A stretch of DNA of 41,732 nucleotides from Streptomyces sp. CHD11 (lineage in GTDB: Bacteria; Actinomycetota; Actinomycetes; Streptomycetales; Streptomycetaceae): positions 1 to 41,732 of the forward strand of contig NZ_JABTTS010000041.1 in assembly GCF_018638295.1 (NCBI RefSeq), in the 5' to 3' direction. The notes under the pieces were generated by a model. That model saw nothing but the letters and a program-made list of their open reading frames with translations, made no database searches and was not told where the DNA came from. This document shows, in pieces, positions 1 to 9,497 of this stretch; the stretch's first letter is position 1; each line of letters begins with the position of its first letter. Both the position numbers and the translations under genes were made by a program.

Positions 1-414
1 CGCCCGCCTCGGCCGCTCCGACGCCGCCCGCAGCCATCTTCACCGGGGGGCGGTACCGCCGCCCAGGCGTGCTCGGAGGCCCCGCCGTCCGTCGCGGTAC
101 CGCCGGCGCGGCCCACGCCGCCCACGCGACACCCGGTGACCGGCCGTGAAGGCCGTACCGCGCGGTGGCCCGTGGGGGCCGACCACCATGCGCCTCAGCG
201 CCGGCCGCACCATGCGCCACAGTGCCGCCCGCACCACGCACCCCAGCGCCGGCCGCACCACGCGGCCTCTCCTCAGGGGTCGACCCGCAGTACCCCTCAT
301 CCGCTCGTCCACCTGTAGGAGGTGTGGCAGGCCCCACCCCTACAACCTGAGGGGGACCCGGCTTCGGGACCTGCGGCCGATCCGCCGGACGGGGCCCGCT
401 CATAGCGTTGAGAC
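1..414. other. Gene-free leading region upstream of the sigma factor
   Basis: No convincing gene is visible. The open frames on both strands are short, extremely Arg/Pro/Gly/His-rich and lack a ribosome binding site. The stretch contains a 24-bp tandem repeat, given separately. Its right end carries the probable promoter of the sigma factor gene, with TAGCGT at 403-408. Confidence 0.5.
196..267. repeat. Three 24-bp tandem repeat units
   Basis: Three imperfect copies begin at 196, 220 and 244. Each starts CAG(C/T)GCCG and contains CCGCACCA. A fourth partial copy is suggested just upstream, near 183. The period is a multiple of three, so the minus strand reads as an 8-residue repeat of the kind VVRPALGC / VVRAALWR / MVRPALRR. 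I do not regard that frame as a proven gene. Confidence 0.7.
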
Positions 415-972
415 ATGACCACACTCGTCTGCTCCAGCGCTTCGCACGCGGCTGCCCCATCGAGGCAGGCCGCCCGGTACCCGTCGTTCTCGTCGTACAT
501 GAGGGCCCGCCAGCCGGTGCTCCTGCGTACCGCCCGGTCGCTGACCGGGAATCCGAGCGACGCGGAGGACCTGCTGCAGACCGCGCTCGCCAAGACGTAT
601 GTCGCCTGGGAGCGTATAGAGGACCACCGCGCGCTCGACGGCTACGTACGCAGGGCGCTGCTCAACACGCGCACCTCGCAGTGGCGCAAGCGCAAGGTCG
701 ACGAGTTCGCCTGCGAGGAGATGCCCGAGCCCGATCCGGTGTCCGGCGACGACCCGGCCGAGCAGCAGGCACTGCGCGACGCGATGTGGCGGGCGATCAT
801 GCGACTGCCCGCGCGGCAGCGGGCGATGGTCGTGCTGCGGTACTACGAGGATCTCAGCGAGGTGCAGACGGCCGAGGTGCTCGGGGTGTCGGTCGGCACG
901 GTGAAGTCCGCCGTGTCGAGAGCGCTCGGCAAGCTTCGCGACGACGCTGAGCTGGGACTTGTCAGAAAATGA
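415..972 (+). CDS. SigE-family ECF RNA polymerase sigma factor
   Basis: This 185-residue protein has the two-domain layout of an extracytoplasmic-function sigma factor. A region 2 helical core lies at about residues 25-95 (MRARQPVLLRTARSLTG, then DAEDLLQTALAKTY). An acidic linker follows, then a region 4 helix-turn-helix at about 125-178 (LPARQRAMVVLRYYEDLS ... VGTVKSAVSRAL). It matches the actinobacterial SigE-like group, which directs RNA polymerase to stress or envelope promoters. No anti-sigma gene lies downstream, where the next gene is an acyl-CoA ligase on the same strand. The ATG has no Shine-Dalgarno sequence. A -10-like TAGCGT ends 6 nt before it, which suggests a leaderless mRNA. 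The target regulon cannot be read from the sequence. Confidence 0.88.
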   Translation: MTTLVCSSASHAAAPSRQAARYPSFSSYMRARQPVLLRTARSLTGNPSDAEDLLQTALAKTYVAWERIEDHRALDGYVRRALLNTRTSQWRKRKVDEFACEEMPEPDPVSGDDPAEQQALRDAMWRAIMRLPARQRAMVVLRYYEDLSEVQTAEVLGVSVGTVKSAVSRALGKLRDDAELGLVRK

Positions 973-1031
973 GCTGAATCTGAGGAAAAAGACCTCCGGT
1001 GGCGCGTGATCGATCATCCGCTCCCCTAGTG

Positions 1032-1049
1032 ACATACCAAGCGGTATGT
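1032..1049. promoter_or_regulatory. Perfect 18-bp palindromic operator before the acyl-CoA ligase
   Basis: ACATACCAAGCGGTATGT has perfect 7-bp arms (ACATACC/GGTATGT) around AAGC, about 58 bp before the ligase start. Palindromes of this form are typical TetR-family sites in front of fatty-acid and acyl-CoA genes. No TetR gene is adjacent, so the binding regulator would be encoded elsewhere. The name of the regulator is unknown. Confidence 0.6.
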
Positions 1050-1106
1050 GCGCAGAATCAGCGCAACTCATACCGACGCGTAGGCAATGTCGCCCAGGAG
1101 GACGCC

Positions 1107-2762
<1,656 letters not shown>

Positions 2763-2781
2763 CGGAAGCCTCCGGCCGGAA

Positions 2782-2837
2782 CGACGTGCGCCGGGCGGTG
2801 ACCGGGGAAGCCCACGGTCACCGCCCGGCGCGTCGTC
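2782..2837. terminator. Bidirectional terminator between convergent genes
   Basis: A perfect 17-bp stem (2788-2804 with 2815-2831) closes a 10-nt loop and is extended by further pairing outside a one-base bulge. It lies between the stop of the acyl-CoA ligase (+) and the stop of the hybrid sensor (-), so it could serve both. There is no U-tract, as is usual in Streptomyces. Confidence 0.8.
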
Positions 2838-2854
2838 GTAGGGGCGAAGGCCGG

Positions 2855-5800
2855 TCAGTTGGTCCCGATCCGCGAGAGCAGTTCGACGATCCGGTCCTGC
2901 ACCTCGGCGCTGGTGGACCGCTCCGCGAGGAACAGCACCGTCTCGCCGGAGGCCAGCCGCGGCAGATCCGCCTGGTCGACGGCGGCCGTGTAGACCACCA
3001 GCGGGGTGCGGTCGAGCTGTCCGTTCGCCCGCAGCCAGTCCACGATCCCGGACTGACGGCGCTGCACCTGCATCAGGTCCATCACCACCAGGTTGGGCCG
3101 GAACTGCCCCGCCAGTGACACGGCGTCGGCGTCGCTCGCGGCCCGCGCCACCTGCATCCCGCGCCGCTCCAGCGTCCCGGTCAGCGCCAGCGCGATCTCC
3201 GCGTGCTCCTCGATCAGCAGCACGCGCGGAGGGTGCTGTTCGCTGTCGCGCGGCGCGAGCGCCTTCAGCAGGACGGCGGGATCGGCGCCGTACGCGGCAT
3301 CGCGGGAAGCCTGTCCCAGCCCGGCGGTGACCAGCACCGGTACCTCGGCCGCCACGGCCGCCTGGCGCAGCGACTGCAGCGCCGTACGCGTGATCGGCCC
3401 GGTCAGCGGGTCCACGAACAGCGCGGCGGGGAAGGCCGCGATCTGCGCGTCGACCTCCTCGCGCGAGTGCACGATCACCGGACGGTAACCGCGGTCGCTC
3501 AGCGCCTGCTGTGTCGCGACGTCCGGCGCGGGCCACACCAGCAGCCGGCGCGGGTTGTCCAGCGGTTCCGGCGGCAGTTCGTCGTCCATCGGCTGCGGAC
3601 GCGGGGTGTCCGACACCTCGACGGCGCCGCCCGGTCCGTCCAGCGGCTCGGGTCCCTCCGCGGCGTCCGCGTCGGGCGCGCCTATGGCGTACGAGCGGCC
3701 CGAGCCCTCGGTACCCGGCGCGAGCCGCGACTGACCGGCGAGCGAGGGCTGCGGCTGAGGCTGCGCCTGAGACTGCGTCTGGGTGAGCGTCGGTGCCGGT
3801 GCCTGCGCGGCGGCGGGCGCGGGCTCGGTTCCCGGGTGCGGGCGCCCGTTCTGCCCGGTGGCCGCTGCCGGGTCCGGACGCGTACCGAGCTTGCGGCGGC
3901 GTCCGGAGCCGCCCGGCTGGTGCGGGGGCGGTGTGGCCGACGGCAGCGGCTGCTGGACCTGGGCGGCCTGCCGGTTGAACGGCACCCCTTCTCCCAGCGT
4001 CCGCACGCTGATCGCCCGCCCCTGCGTGGAGTGCGGGTCCACCGGCGCCGCGGTCGCCTCCTCGGGCAGCGGCTGAGCGGCACGCTGCGCCGGCGTGGAC
4101 GCGTCTTCGGGCGGCAGCGGCGTACCGGTGGCGGGCGTCGGCTGCGACGGGCCCGAAGGCTGCGACGGGTTCGGAGGCTGCTGCGGTACGGGCATGCCGG
4201 CGCCGGAGCCGTCACCCGCGGCGGGCCACGGCTGCGGAGCCGGGGCATGGTGCGCCGGCGCGGCCTCGGCGGGCAGCGGCTGCGCGGCGGGAAGCGGTAC
4301 CGACGCGGGTGCCTCGGACGGTGCCTGTGCCTGTGCCTGCGCGGGGGCGGGCATGGGCGTGGGCAGGGGTGCGGGCATCCCCTGCGAGGGCGCCGCCCCC
4401 CACTGCTGCGGAGCCCCGGCGGCCGGAGCGGCAGGAACACCCGGAGCGGCCTGCGCCGGCTGGGCGGCGGCTCGTCGTCGGCGGCCCGTCGGCGCGCTGG
4501 TGGGATGCGGCTGCGGCGGGGTGTGGTCGTCGGCCTGGTCATGCGGTGCGGCGTCATGACGACCGAGGTCGGCCGGAGCGTCCGCGGACGCGACGGATAC
4601 GTCCCCGCCCGCCTCGGCCGGCGCGGGCTGCCCAGCCTGCCCAGCCTGCCCAGCCTGCCCAGCCTGTACAGGCTGTCCGGCCTGCTCCTCCTGCGGCCCC
4701 TGCTCACCTTGCTCCGCCTCCACCGGCGGCAGCGCGAACACGGTGCGGGGCGCGGCCTCCTGCGCCGCCGCCCGCTCGCTCGCGGCGGCCAGCGCACGCC
4801 GGCGCCGCCCCGTCGGCTGCTGGGGCTGCCCCGCCTGGGCCGGCACATGCACGGCCACCTCGGCCTGGGGGGCCTCGCCGGACCCGTTCAGGCCGGTGGC
4901 CGGCGCGGGCAGCGCCGCCGGCAGCGCGTGCTGTTCGCCGGATCCCTGCCGGGCACGCCGGCCGGAGGGGTCGGGCATCCCCTGCGGCGGCACGGTCCCG
5001 CCGAGCCCGGTGTTCGACGCGGCGGCACCCGCCGCATGTTCGGCGGCGGTGACCACGGCTCCTTCGGACACCCCGGACCCGGCGACCTCGAGCTCGGCGC
5101 CGGCCGGCGCGACCTCCGCGGGCCGGCCGCGCCGGCGCCCGGTACCGCCGGACACCGCGGCGGCGTCACCGGAGGCCTGCGCCGGAAGCTGTGCGCGCGC
5201 GGGCTTCTCCGCGGCGGCCGCCCGGCGCCTGCGCCGTCCGGTGGGCCCGGCCGTACCGACCGGACCTGCCGCACCACCCGGGCCTGCCGCACCGTCGTCC
5301 GCGCCGGGCACCTCACTGTCCAGGAAGGCGTCGACGGAGGACCGCCGCGCCCGTCGCCGCCCGCCGCCACCGGCCGGCCCGGCGGGAGCGGCCTCGAGCG
5401 CCAGAACCGGAGTCTCGACGGCCGCCACGGCTCCCGCCCCGCCGCCGATCGGCACCTCGAGGACGAACGCGCTGCCGCTCATCCCGGGCACCTCGTGCGT
5501 CTGCAGCACACCACCGTGCGCCCGGACGATCCCGCGCACGACCGGCTCGTGCACCGGGTCCCCGCCGCTGTACGGTCCGCGCACCTCGATGCGTACGACC
5601 TCACCGCGCTGGGCCGCCGCGACCACGACGGTGTTGTCCAGGTAGCCGCCCGTCGACAGGGGCGTGTTGCCGGTCGCGTCGACGCCCGCGACGTCCGCGA
5701 CGAGATGCGCCAGGGCGGTGGCGAGCAGCCGCGGGTCGACCTCGGCCTCGATGGGCGGAGCGTGCACGGCGAACTGCACGCGCCCGGGGCCGATCAGCTC

Positions 5801-7096
5801 CACGGCACCGTCGACCCCGGCGGCGACGACGGCGTCGAGCATCACCTTCGTACGGGCGATCCGTTCTGCGCCCACGTCGAGCCGCTGGTAGCCGAGCACG
5901 TTGTCGATGAGCGTGGTGATCCGGGCGTAGCCCGCCGACAGGTGGTGGAGCACCTGGTTGGCCTCGGGCCACAGCTGCCCGGCGTCGTCGGCGGCCAGCG
6001 CGGACAGCTCGCGGCGCAGTTCGTCCAGCGGGCCGCGCAGGGACTGCCCGAGCAGGACGAGCAGCTGCTCGTGCCGTGCCGCGAGGGCCTCGTAGCGGTC
6101 CTTCTCCCGTTCACCGAGGGCGGCGTAGCGCTCCTCGTTCGCGGCGAGTTCCTCCGTGTGCCGCTCGCTCAGCCGCTCCAGTTCGGCGACGTGGCTCTGG
6201 CGCAGCGCGGTGAGTTCGGAGCCGTGCTCCTCGGCGAGCCGCTCCAGCTCCTCGGCGTGACGCTTCTCGGACTCCTCCTTCTCCTCGGCGAGCGCGTCAT
6301 AGGGGCGCCGGTCGAGGAAGGTCATGACGGCGCCGACGAGCTGGTCGCCGTCGCGCACCGGCGCGGTCGTCAGGTCGACCGGCAGCTTGTCGCCGCTCTT
6401 GGCGTACAGCACCTGCCCGCGCACCCGGTGCTTGCGTCCGGAACGCAGGGTGTCGGCGAGCGGGGACTCGTCGTAGGGGAAGGGGGAGCCGTCGGCGCGC
6501 GAGTGCAGGACGAGGGTGTGCAGCTCGCGTCCGCCGAGTTCACCGGCCCGGTAGCCCAGGATCTGGGCGGCGGCCGGGTTGACCAGGACGATCCGCCCGT
6601 CGGTGTCGGTGCCGACGACGCCCTCTGAGGCGGCGCGCAGGATCATCTCGGTCTGCCGCTGCGACCGCGCCAGCTCGGCCTCGGTGTCGACGGTGCCGGA
6701 CAGGTCGCGGACGACGAGCATCAGCAGTTCGTCACCGCCGGCGCCGTAGTTGTCGTACGCCTGCTGTCCGCTCTCCAGGTTGGCACTGGTGACCTCGACC
6801 GGGAACTCGCTCCCGTCGGTCCGCCGGGCGGTCATCCGGGTCGGCTTGGTGCGCGCGCGGGGGTCGATGTGGTCGGGCCGCCGCATGGACCCCGGGATGA
6901 GTTTGCTGTCGAACTGCGGCAGCAGATCCAGCAGCCCGCGTCCCACCAGCGCCGTGCCCGGGGTCTCGAAGGCCTCGAGGGCGATGGTGTTGGCGTTGAC
7001 GACGGTCCCGTTGGCGTTGACCAGCACCAGCGCGTCGGGGAGCGCGTCCAGTATGGCTGCGAGGCGAGCAGCGCCTCGGGATGGCCTGCTGCTCAC
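2855..7096 (-). CDS. Hybrid PAS-PAS pseudo-histidine kinase with two receiver domains
   Basis: This is a 1413-residue cytoplasmic protein with no membrane segment. In order it has PAS (about 10-130), PAS (about 145-265), a charged coiled coil (268-345), a DHp-like helix pair (342-415) and an ATPase-like domain (430-550). A very long Ala/Pro/Gln-rich linker (about 560-1175) follows, then two receiver domains (about 1180-1285 and 1288-1413). The H-box position reads GQSLRGPL, with Gln in place of the phosphorylatable His. The N-box Asn is not evident in DPRLLATALAHLVADVAG. Autokinase activity is therefore doubtful. Receiver 1 keeps an Asp (about 1229) in FVDPLTG. Receiver 2 keeps Asp about 1340 in VVMDLMQ but has no evident Lys in its FLAERS segment. 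The linker holds about seven GRRRR-like basic clusters. The GTG start is preceded by GGGAGGAA (7105-7112). The gene stands alone, so partners are unknown. Confidence 0.85.
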   Translation of the reverse strand: MSSRPSRGAARLAAILDALPDALVLVNANGTVVNANTIALEAFETPGTALVGRGLLDLLPQFDSKLIPGSMRRPDHIDPRARTKPTRMTARRTDGSEFPVEVTSANLESGQQAYDNYGAGGDELLMLVVRDLSGTVDTEAELARSQRQTEMILRAASEGVVGTDTDGRIVLVNPAAAQILGYRAGELGGRELHTLVLHSRADGSPFPYDESPLADTLRSGRKHRVRGQVLYAKSGDKLPVDLTTAPVRDGDQLVGAVMTFLDRRPYDALAEEKEESEKRHAEELERLAEEHGSELTALRQSHVAELERLSERHTEELAANEERYAALGEREKDRYEALAARHEQLLVLLGQSLRGPLDELRRELSALAADDAGQLWPEANQVLHHLSAGYARITTLIDNVLGYQRLDVGAERIARTKVMLDAVVAAGVDGAVELIGPGRVQFAVHAPPIEAEVDPRLLATALAHLVADVAGVDATGNTPLSTGGYLDNTVVVAAAQRGEVVRIEVRGPYSGGDPVHEPVVRGIVRAHGGVLQTHEVPGMSGSAFVLEVPIGGGAGAVAAVETPVLALEAAPAGPAGGGGRRRARRSSVDAFLDSEVPGADDGAAGPGGAAGPVGTAGPTGRRRRRAAAAEKPARAQLPAQASGDAAAVSGGTGRRRGRPAEVAPAGAELEVAGSGVSEGAVVTAAEHAAGAAASNTGLGGTVPPQGMPDPSGRRARQGSGEQHALPAALPAPATGLNGSGEAPQAEVAVHVPAQAGQPQQPTGRRRRALAAASERAAAQEAAPRTVFALPPVEAEQGEQGPQEEQAGQPVQAGQAGQAGQAGQPAPAEAGGDVSVASADAPADLGRHDAAPHDQADDHTPPQPHPTSAPTGRRRRAAAQPAQAAPGVPAAPAAGAPQQWGAAPSQGMPAPLPTPMPAPAQAQAQAPSEAPASVPLPAAQPLPAEAAPAHHAPAPQPWPAAGDGSGAGMPVPQQPPNPSQPSGPSQPTPATGTPLPPEDASTPAQRAAQPLPEEATAAPVDPHSTQGRAISVRTLGEGVPFNRQAAQVQQPLPSATPPPHQPGGSGRRRKLGTRPDPAAATGQNGRPHPGTEPAPAAAQAPAPTLTQTQSQAQPQPQPSLAGQSRLAPGTEGSGRSYAIGAPDADAAEGPEPLDGPGGAVEVSDTPRPQPMDDELPPEPLDNPRRLLVWPAPDVATQQALSDRGYRPVIVHSREEVDAQIAAFPAALFVDPLTGPITRTALQSLRQAAVAAEVPVLVTAGLGQASRDAAYGADPAVLLKALAPRDSEQHPPRVLLIEEHAEIALALTGTLERRGMQVARAASDADAVSLAGQFRPNLVVMDLMQVQRRQSGIVDWLRANGQLDRTPLVVYTAAVDQADLPRLASGETVLFLAERSTSAEVQDRIVELLSRIGTN
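4631..4666 (-). repeat. Four 9-bp tandem repeats inside the sensor linker
   Basis: Four exact copies of CCCAGCCTG (plus strand) encode a Gln-Ala-Gly tripeptide repeat in the disordered linker of the hybrid sensor. The unit is a multiple of three, so copy-number change would keep the frame. Confidence 0.9.
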
Positions 7097-7112
7097 GAGA
7101 CCCGTTCCTCCC

Positions 7113-7680
7113 TGTTACCGCGACGTGCCGACCGCTCCGGCCATCTTGCCAACGTGCCCGCAGCGTGTCACGCGAGGGAGTCTAAGGGCTGGGGTGGCGC
7201 TCGCGGCGCCGGATGCGACGGACATCGCATCAGGACGTGACGACGGTGTGACGCTTGGTGCGCCCCGGACCCGCGGCTGCCTGCACCGACACGGCCCGAA
7301 CCTTCGCGGGACCTTTACGTCCCCTGTGCCCCGACTCGCCTCCCCATCCCGGGCAGCAGCGGCACGAGCCGGTCCCACCGGGCGGTCGCGCATCCGGCTC
7401 TTCCCCCGCGGCGCGGCCCGCGCCGTGCCGGGGGAGGCGGGCCGGCACAGGACCCGGGACGGAGGCGGGGACGTGACCTGAGGCGTGGCGTGGGACATGG
7501 CCTGATCACCGCGTCACCGCGCGGGCCGTCGCGCCACGCCGGCCCGACGGCCGGAAGGGCTTTGCCCTGCGGGCTCCCTGCCTAGTACCGTGGGCGTCGA
7601 TTGGTGACAGCCCACGCGGTTGTGTCATCATCGGCACGCACCGACCCGCTCGCGCTCACGCGCGGAAGGAACCTGTGCGA
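7113..7680. other. Gene-free region upstream of tRNA-Ser
   Basis: No supported gene is visible. The candidate frames here are Arg/Pro-rich and lack ribosome binding sites. Possible promoter elements for the tRNA lie at 7562-7588 (TTGCCC, then TAGTAC, 15-nt spacer) and at 7601-7631 (TTGGTGACA ... TCATCAT). Neither is decisive. Confidence 0.45.
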
Positions 7681-7771
7681 GGAGGCGTCGCCTAGTCCGG
7701 TCTATGGCGCCGCACTGCTAATGCGGTTTGGGTCTTAAAGCCCATCGAGGGTTCAAATCCCTCCGCCTCCG
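7681..7771 (+). tRNA. tRNA-Ser (anticodon GCT)
   Basis: The acceptor stem GGAGGCG (7681-7687) pairs with CGCCTCC (7764-7770) and is followed by discriminator G. The anticodon stem CCGCA/TGCGG encloses CTGCTAA, giving anticodon GCT at 7717-7719. A long variable arm, typical of serine tRNAs, and the GGTTCAAATCC T-loop are present. CCA is not encoded. It reads AGC/AGU codons. Confidence 0.95.
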
Positions 7772-7780
7772 CCCTCACCA

Positions 7781-7811
7781 CGAAGCCCCGGCCCCTGCGG
7801 CCGGGGCTTCG
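7781..7811 (+). terminator. Rho-independent-type hairpin after tRNA-Ser
   Basis: A perfect 13-bp stem of CGAAGCCCCGGCC with its complement closes a 5-nt loop, 9 nt after the tRNA end. Confidence 0.85.
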
Positions 7812-7868
7812 TCGCGCTCCCCCTCAGAAGTGCGTTCGCGCAGCTCACAAGGGGTGAACCAAACGGAT

Positions 7869-7897
7869 TTCACATGGCGGCGGCAGTCATGTAATGT
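7869..7897 (+). promoter_or_regulatory. Probable housekeeping promoter of tRNA-Arg
   Basis: TTCACA (7869-7874) and TAATGT (7892-7897) are separated by 17 nt. This fits the sigma-70/HrdB consensus and places the start about 55 nt before tRNA-Arg. Confidence 0.6.
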
Positions 7898-7958
7898 TCT
7901 TCCTGTCGCCGCGAGCGGGCCCGAGAGGCCGGGAGCGGCGAGAAAACTGAAAAGACAA

Positions 7959-8031
7959 GCACTCGTAGCTTAACGGATAGAGCATCTGACTACGGATCAG
8001 AAGGTTGCAGGTTCGAATCCTGCCGAGTGCA
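7959..8031 (+). tRNA. tRNA-Arg (anticodon ACG)
   Basis: The acceptor GCACTCG (7959-7965) pairs with CGAGTGC (8024-8030), with discriminator A. The anticodon stem TCTGA/TCAGA encloses CTACGGA, giving anticodon ACG. A34 would be converted to inosine by TadA, whose gene is at 26726-27220 in this window. CCA is not encoded. Confidence 0.95.
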
Positions 8032-8038
8032 CAGCAGA

Positions 8039-8074
8039 CCAGAGGCCCCGTGGAGTGATCCACGGGGCCTCTGG
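8039..8074 (+). terminator. Strong hairpin terminator after tRNA-Arg
   Basis: A perfect 16-bp stem (CCAGAGGCCCCGTGGA and its complement) with a GTGA loop begins 7 nt after the tRNA. Confidence 0.88.
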
Positions 8075-8369
8075 TGTTGCGCGGCCAGGGTGTCCGCGCG
8101 GGTTCGCGCCGTGACGCCTTTCGAGCAGGGGTGACCGCTACCGGCTGCGGGCTGCGGGCCGACTGTCCGCTCCGAAGGCCGGGGAGTGCGCGCGCTGAAG
8201 AGTCGCTTCCTGTGCGGTTATCGCCGTCTCCGTTTCCTCAGAGAGCCCTCAAGTCAGTTGCTCCGGAAACGCTTCTCATGCAAGATCAACACCGCGACGG
8301 AACGCCGTCTCTGACCAGGGTGGCGGCTGTTCGGTGTTCAAGTAAATGTGAAGCAGGGGGAACAATTTC
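8075..8369. other. Gap before the secreted-protein cassette
   Basis: No gene is supported here. Base composition becomes more AT-rich toward 8260-8370, where the promoter of the cassette should lie. A TAAATG at about 8343-8348 is a possible -10 element, without a clear -35. Confidence 0.35.
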
Positions 8370-8969
8370 ATGATTGCTTTTCTGCATGCGCGTACCGGTG
8401 CTCCGGTGCGGCGCCGGGTGGCTGTGACGGCCGGTGTGGCGGCGGCGGCCGTCTTCGCCACGACGGCCGGCGCCCACGCGTCGGAGTCGGCGCCGGAGTC
8501 CACCCCCGTCGTTGTCCCGGCCCAGGTCCAGGCGGGGTCCGCCGCCGACGAGGCCGCGTTCGCCGAGATCGAGAAGGCGCTGCGGCTCATCACCGACATC
8601 CCTGAGGACGTACTGAGCCGAGGTGACGAGGCGGCGCGGCAGTGGCTGACGCAGCGCGTGGAAGGCGAACTCGCCAAGGAATCCAAGGGGGGACCCCAGC
8701 GGGCCTTCAGCGCCACCGGATGTGCCCGTGGAATTCTGCTGGCCATCGGCTCCAACGTGTTCGCCGTGGCCAAGATCTACAAGATGAAGAAGGCCATCGA
8801 CAAGCTCGGCGGGATATCCAAGGTGGTCAAGAATATTCGCTCGAAGAAGAAGGCGGGGAAGACCTTCAAGAAGGGAATCGCGGAGGTTTTCGAGGAGGCG
8901 GGCGGCGGCCTCGGCGGGATGGCCGCTTCGATCCTCGGGGTCGACGGCGTCATCAAGCACTGCTGGTGA
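8370..8969 (+). CDS. Secreted cationic protein with a Cys-bounded C-terminal domain, unknown function
   Basis: This 199-residue protein has a signal peptide: RRR at 14-16, a hydrophobic core VAVTAGVAAAAVFATTAG, and probable cleavage after AHA at about residue 37. An acidic region (40-105) precedes a distinct C-terminal domain (about 112-199) that begins with Cys118 and ends with Cys198 in KHCW. It contains only these two cysteines, so one disulfide could close the domain. Between them are a hydrophobic stretch (GILLAIGSNVFAVA), a Lys-rich amphipathic stretch (KIYKMKKAIDKLGG ... NIRSKKKAGKTFKKG) and a Gly-rich tail. AGGGGGA (8355-8361) lies 8 nt before the ATG. A small membrane-protein gene follows 28 nt downstream. 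I do not recognise a named family. The layout recalls membrane-active bacteriocin-like proteins, but this is inference only. Confidence 0.72.
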   Translation: MIAFLHARTGAPVRRRVAVTAGVAAAAVFATTAGAHASESAPESTPVVVPAQVQAGSAADEAAFAEIEKALRLITDIPEDVLSRGDEAARQWLTQRVEGELAKESKGGPQRAFSATGCARGILLAIGSNVFAVAKIYKMKKAIDKLGGISKVVKNIRSKKKAGKTFKKGIAEVFEEAGGGLGGMAASILGVDGVIKHCW

Positions 8970-8997
8970 GTGAGCACGACGGGAACCGGAGGCAGGG

Positions 8998-9390
8998 ATG
9001 ATGGACACGTTGGCGAGCCTGCTGCGCGCGGGCTGTCTGGTCGCCGGGAGCGCGCTGATGGTCGCCTTCGCCGTGACGGCGGTGCGGCGTCGCCGTGCGG
9101 GTGCCGGCTTCGGTGAGCTGGCGGATCTGATGGAGCGCGACTGGTTCAGCGCCGGGAAGGTCTTCTTCGCCGTTCTGACGGGGCTGGCCGGTTCGTGGGC
9201 CGCGGCGTATGCCGGCGGTACGCGGAGCGGGCTGACGGAATCGGTCGCCATTCTGTTCCCGCTCGGTGTCGTCGCCGCGTTCGCGGTGTGCCGCTTCGCG
9301 GACGGGGCCGGCGGGCGTGCGCTGGGCGGGAAGGCGGTCGCCCTGGTGGCGGTGCCCGTCGCGCTGGGCGCGATCATGACCGGCTGGTGA
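8998..9390 (+). CDS. Small four-helix integral membrane protein
   Basis: This 130-residue protein is almost entirely hydrophobic, with about four membrane spans (near residues 8-28, 52-70, 80-97 and 110-128) and a basic VRRRRAG loop after the first. It lies 28 nt after the secreted cationic protein, on the same strand, and before a terminator, so the two probably form an operon. GGAGG (8988-8992) is 5 nt from the first ATG and 8 nt from a second ATG at 9001, which may be the true start. No family is recognised. Given the neighbour, an immunity or export-helper role is possible but unproven. Confidence 0.65.
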   Translation: MMDTLASLLRAGCLVAGSALMVAFAVTAVRRRRAGAGFGELADLMERDWFSAGKVFFAVLTGLAGSWAAAYAGGTRSGLTESVAILFPLGVVAAFAVCRFADGAGGRALGGKAVALVAVPVALGAIMTGW

Positions 9391-9436
9391 GACATCCGGC
9401 GGTCTGAACCCGCGCGCCGGCCCTGAGGGACCCACC

Positions 9437-9472
9437 GTCGTGCCCGGCCTGGACCGCCCGGCCGGGCACGAC
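9437..9472. terminator. Bidirectional terminator
   Basis: A 13-bp perfect stem, GTCGTGCCCGGCC (9437-9449) with 9460-9472, closes a 10-nt loop. It lies between the convergent membrane-protein gene and the FAD oxidoreductase gene. Confidence 0.8.
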
Positions 9473-9497
9473 CTGTCCCGGGGCGGGAGGATGGCGC

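Noticed and set aside
40..312. 90-residue minus-strand frame containing the 8-residue repeats
   Set aside because: The repeats come from the 24-bp DNA array; no start signal or family resemblance. Could be the edge of something outside the window but not supportable.
999..1106. N-terminal extension of the acyl-CoA ligase
   Set aside because: Would overlap the palindromic operator and has no ribosome binding site; the AGGAGG-supported GTG at 1107 is preferred.
3203..6628. 1141-residue plus-strand frame
   Set aside because: Antisense shadow of the hybrid sensor gene; Arg/Gly-rich composition with no domains, typical of high-GC DNA.
7115..7498. 127-residue frame between the sensor and tRNA-Ser
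   Set aside because: Composition-driven frame without a ribosome binding site; several competing frames of equal quality.
7728..7973. 81-residue frame starting inside tRNA-Ser(GCT)
   Set aside because: Begins in the tRNA and crosses its terminator; no ribosome binding site.
7959..9390. Possible integrated mobile element at tRNA-Arg
   Set aside because: No integrase, no repeated tRNA 3' end and no att-like duplication found; only a two-gene cassette is present.
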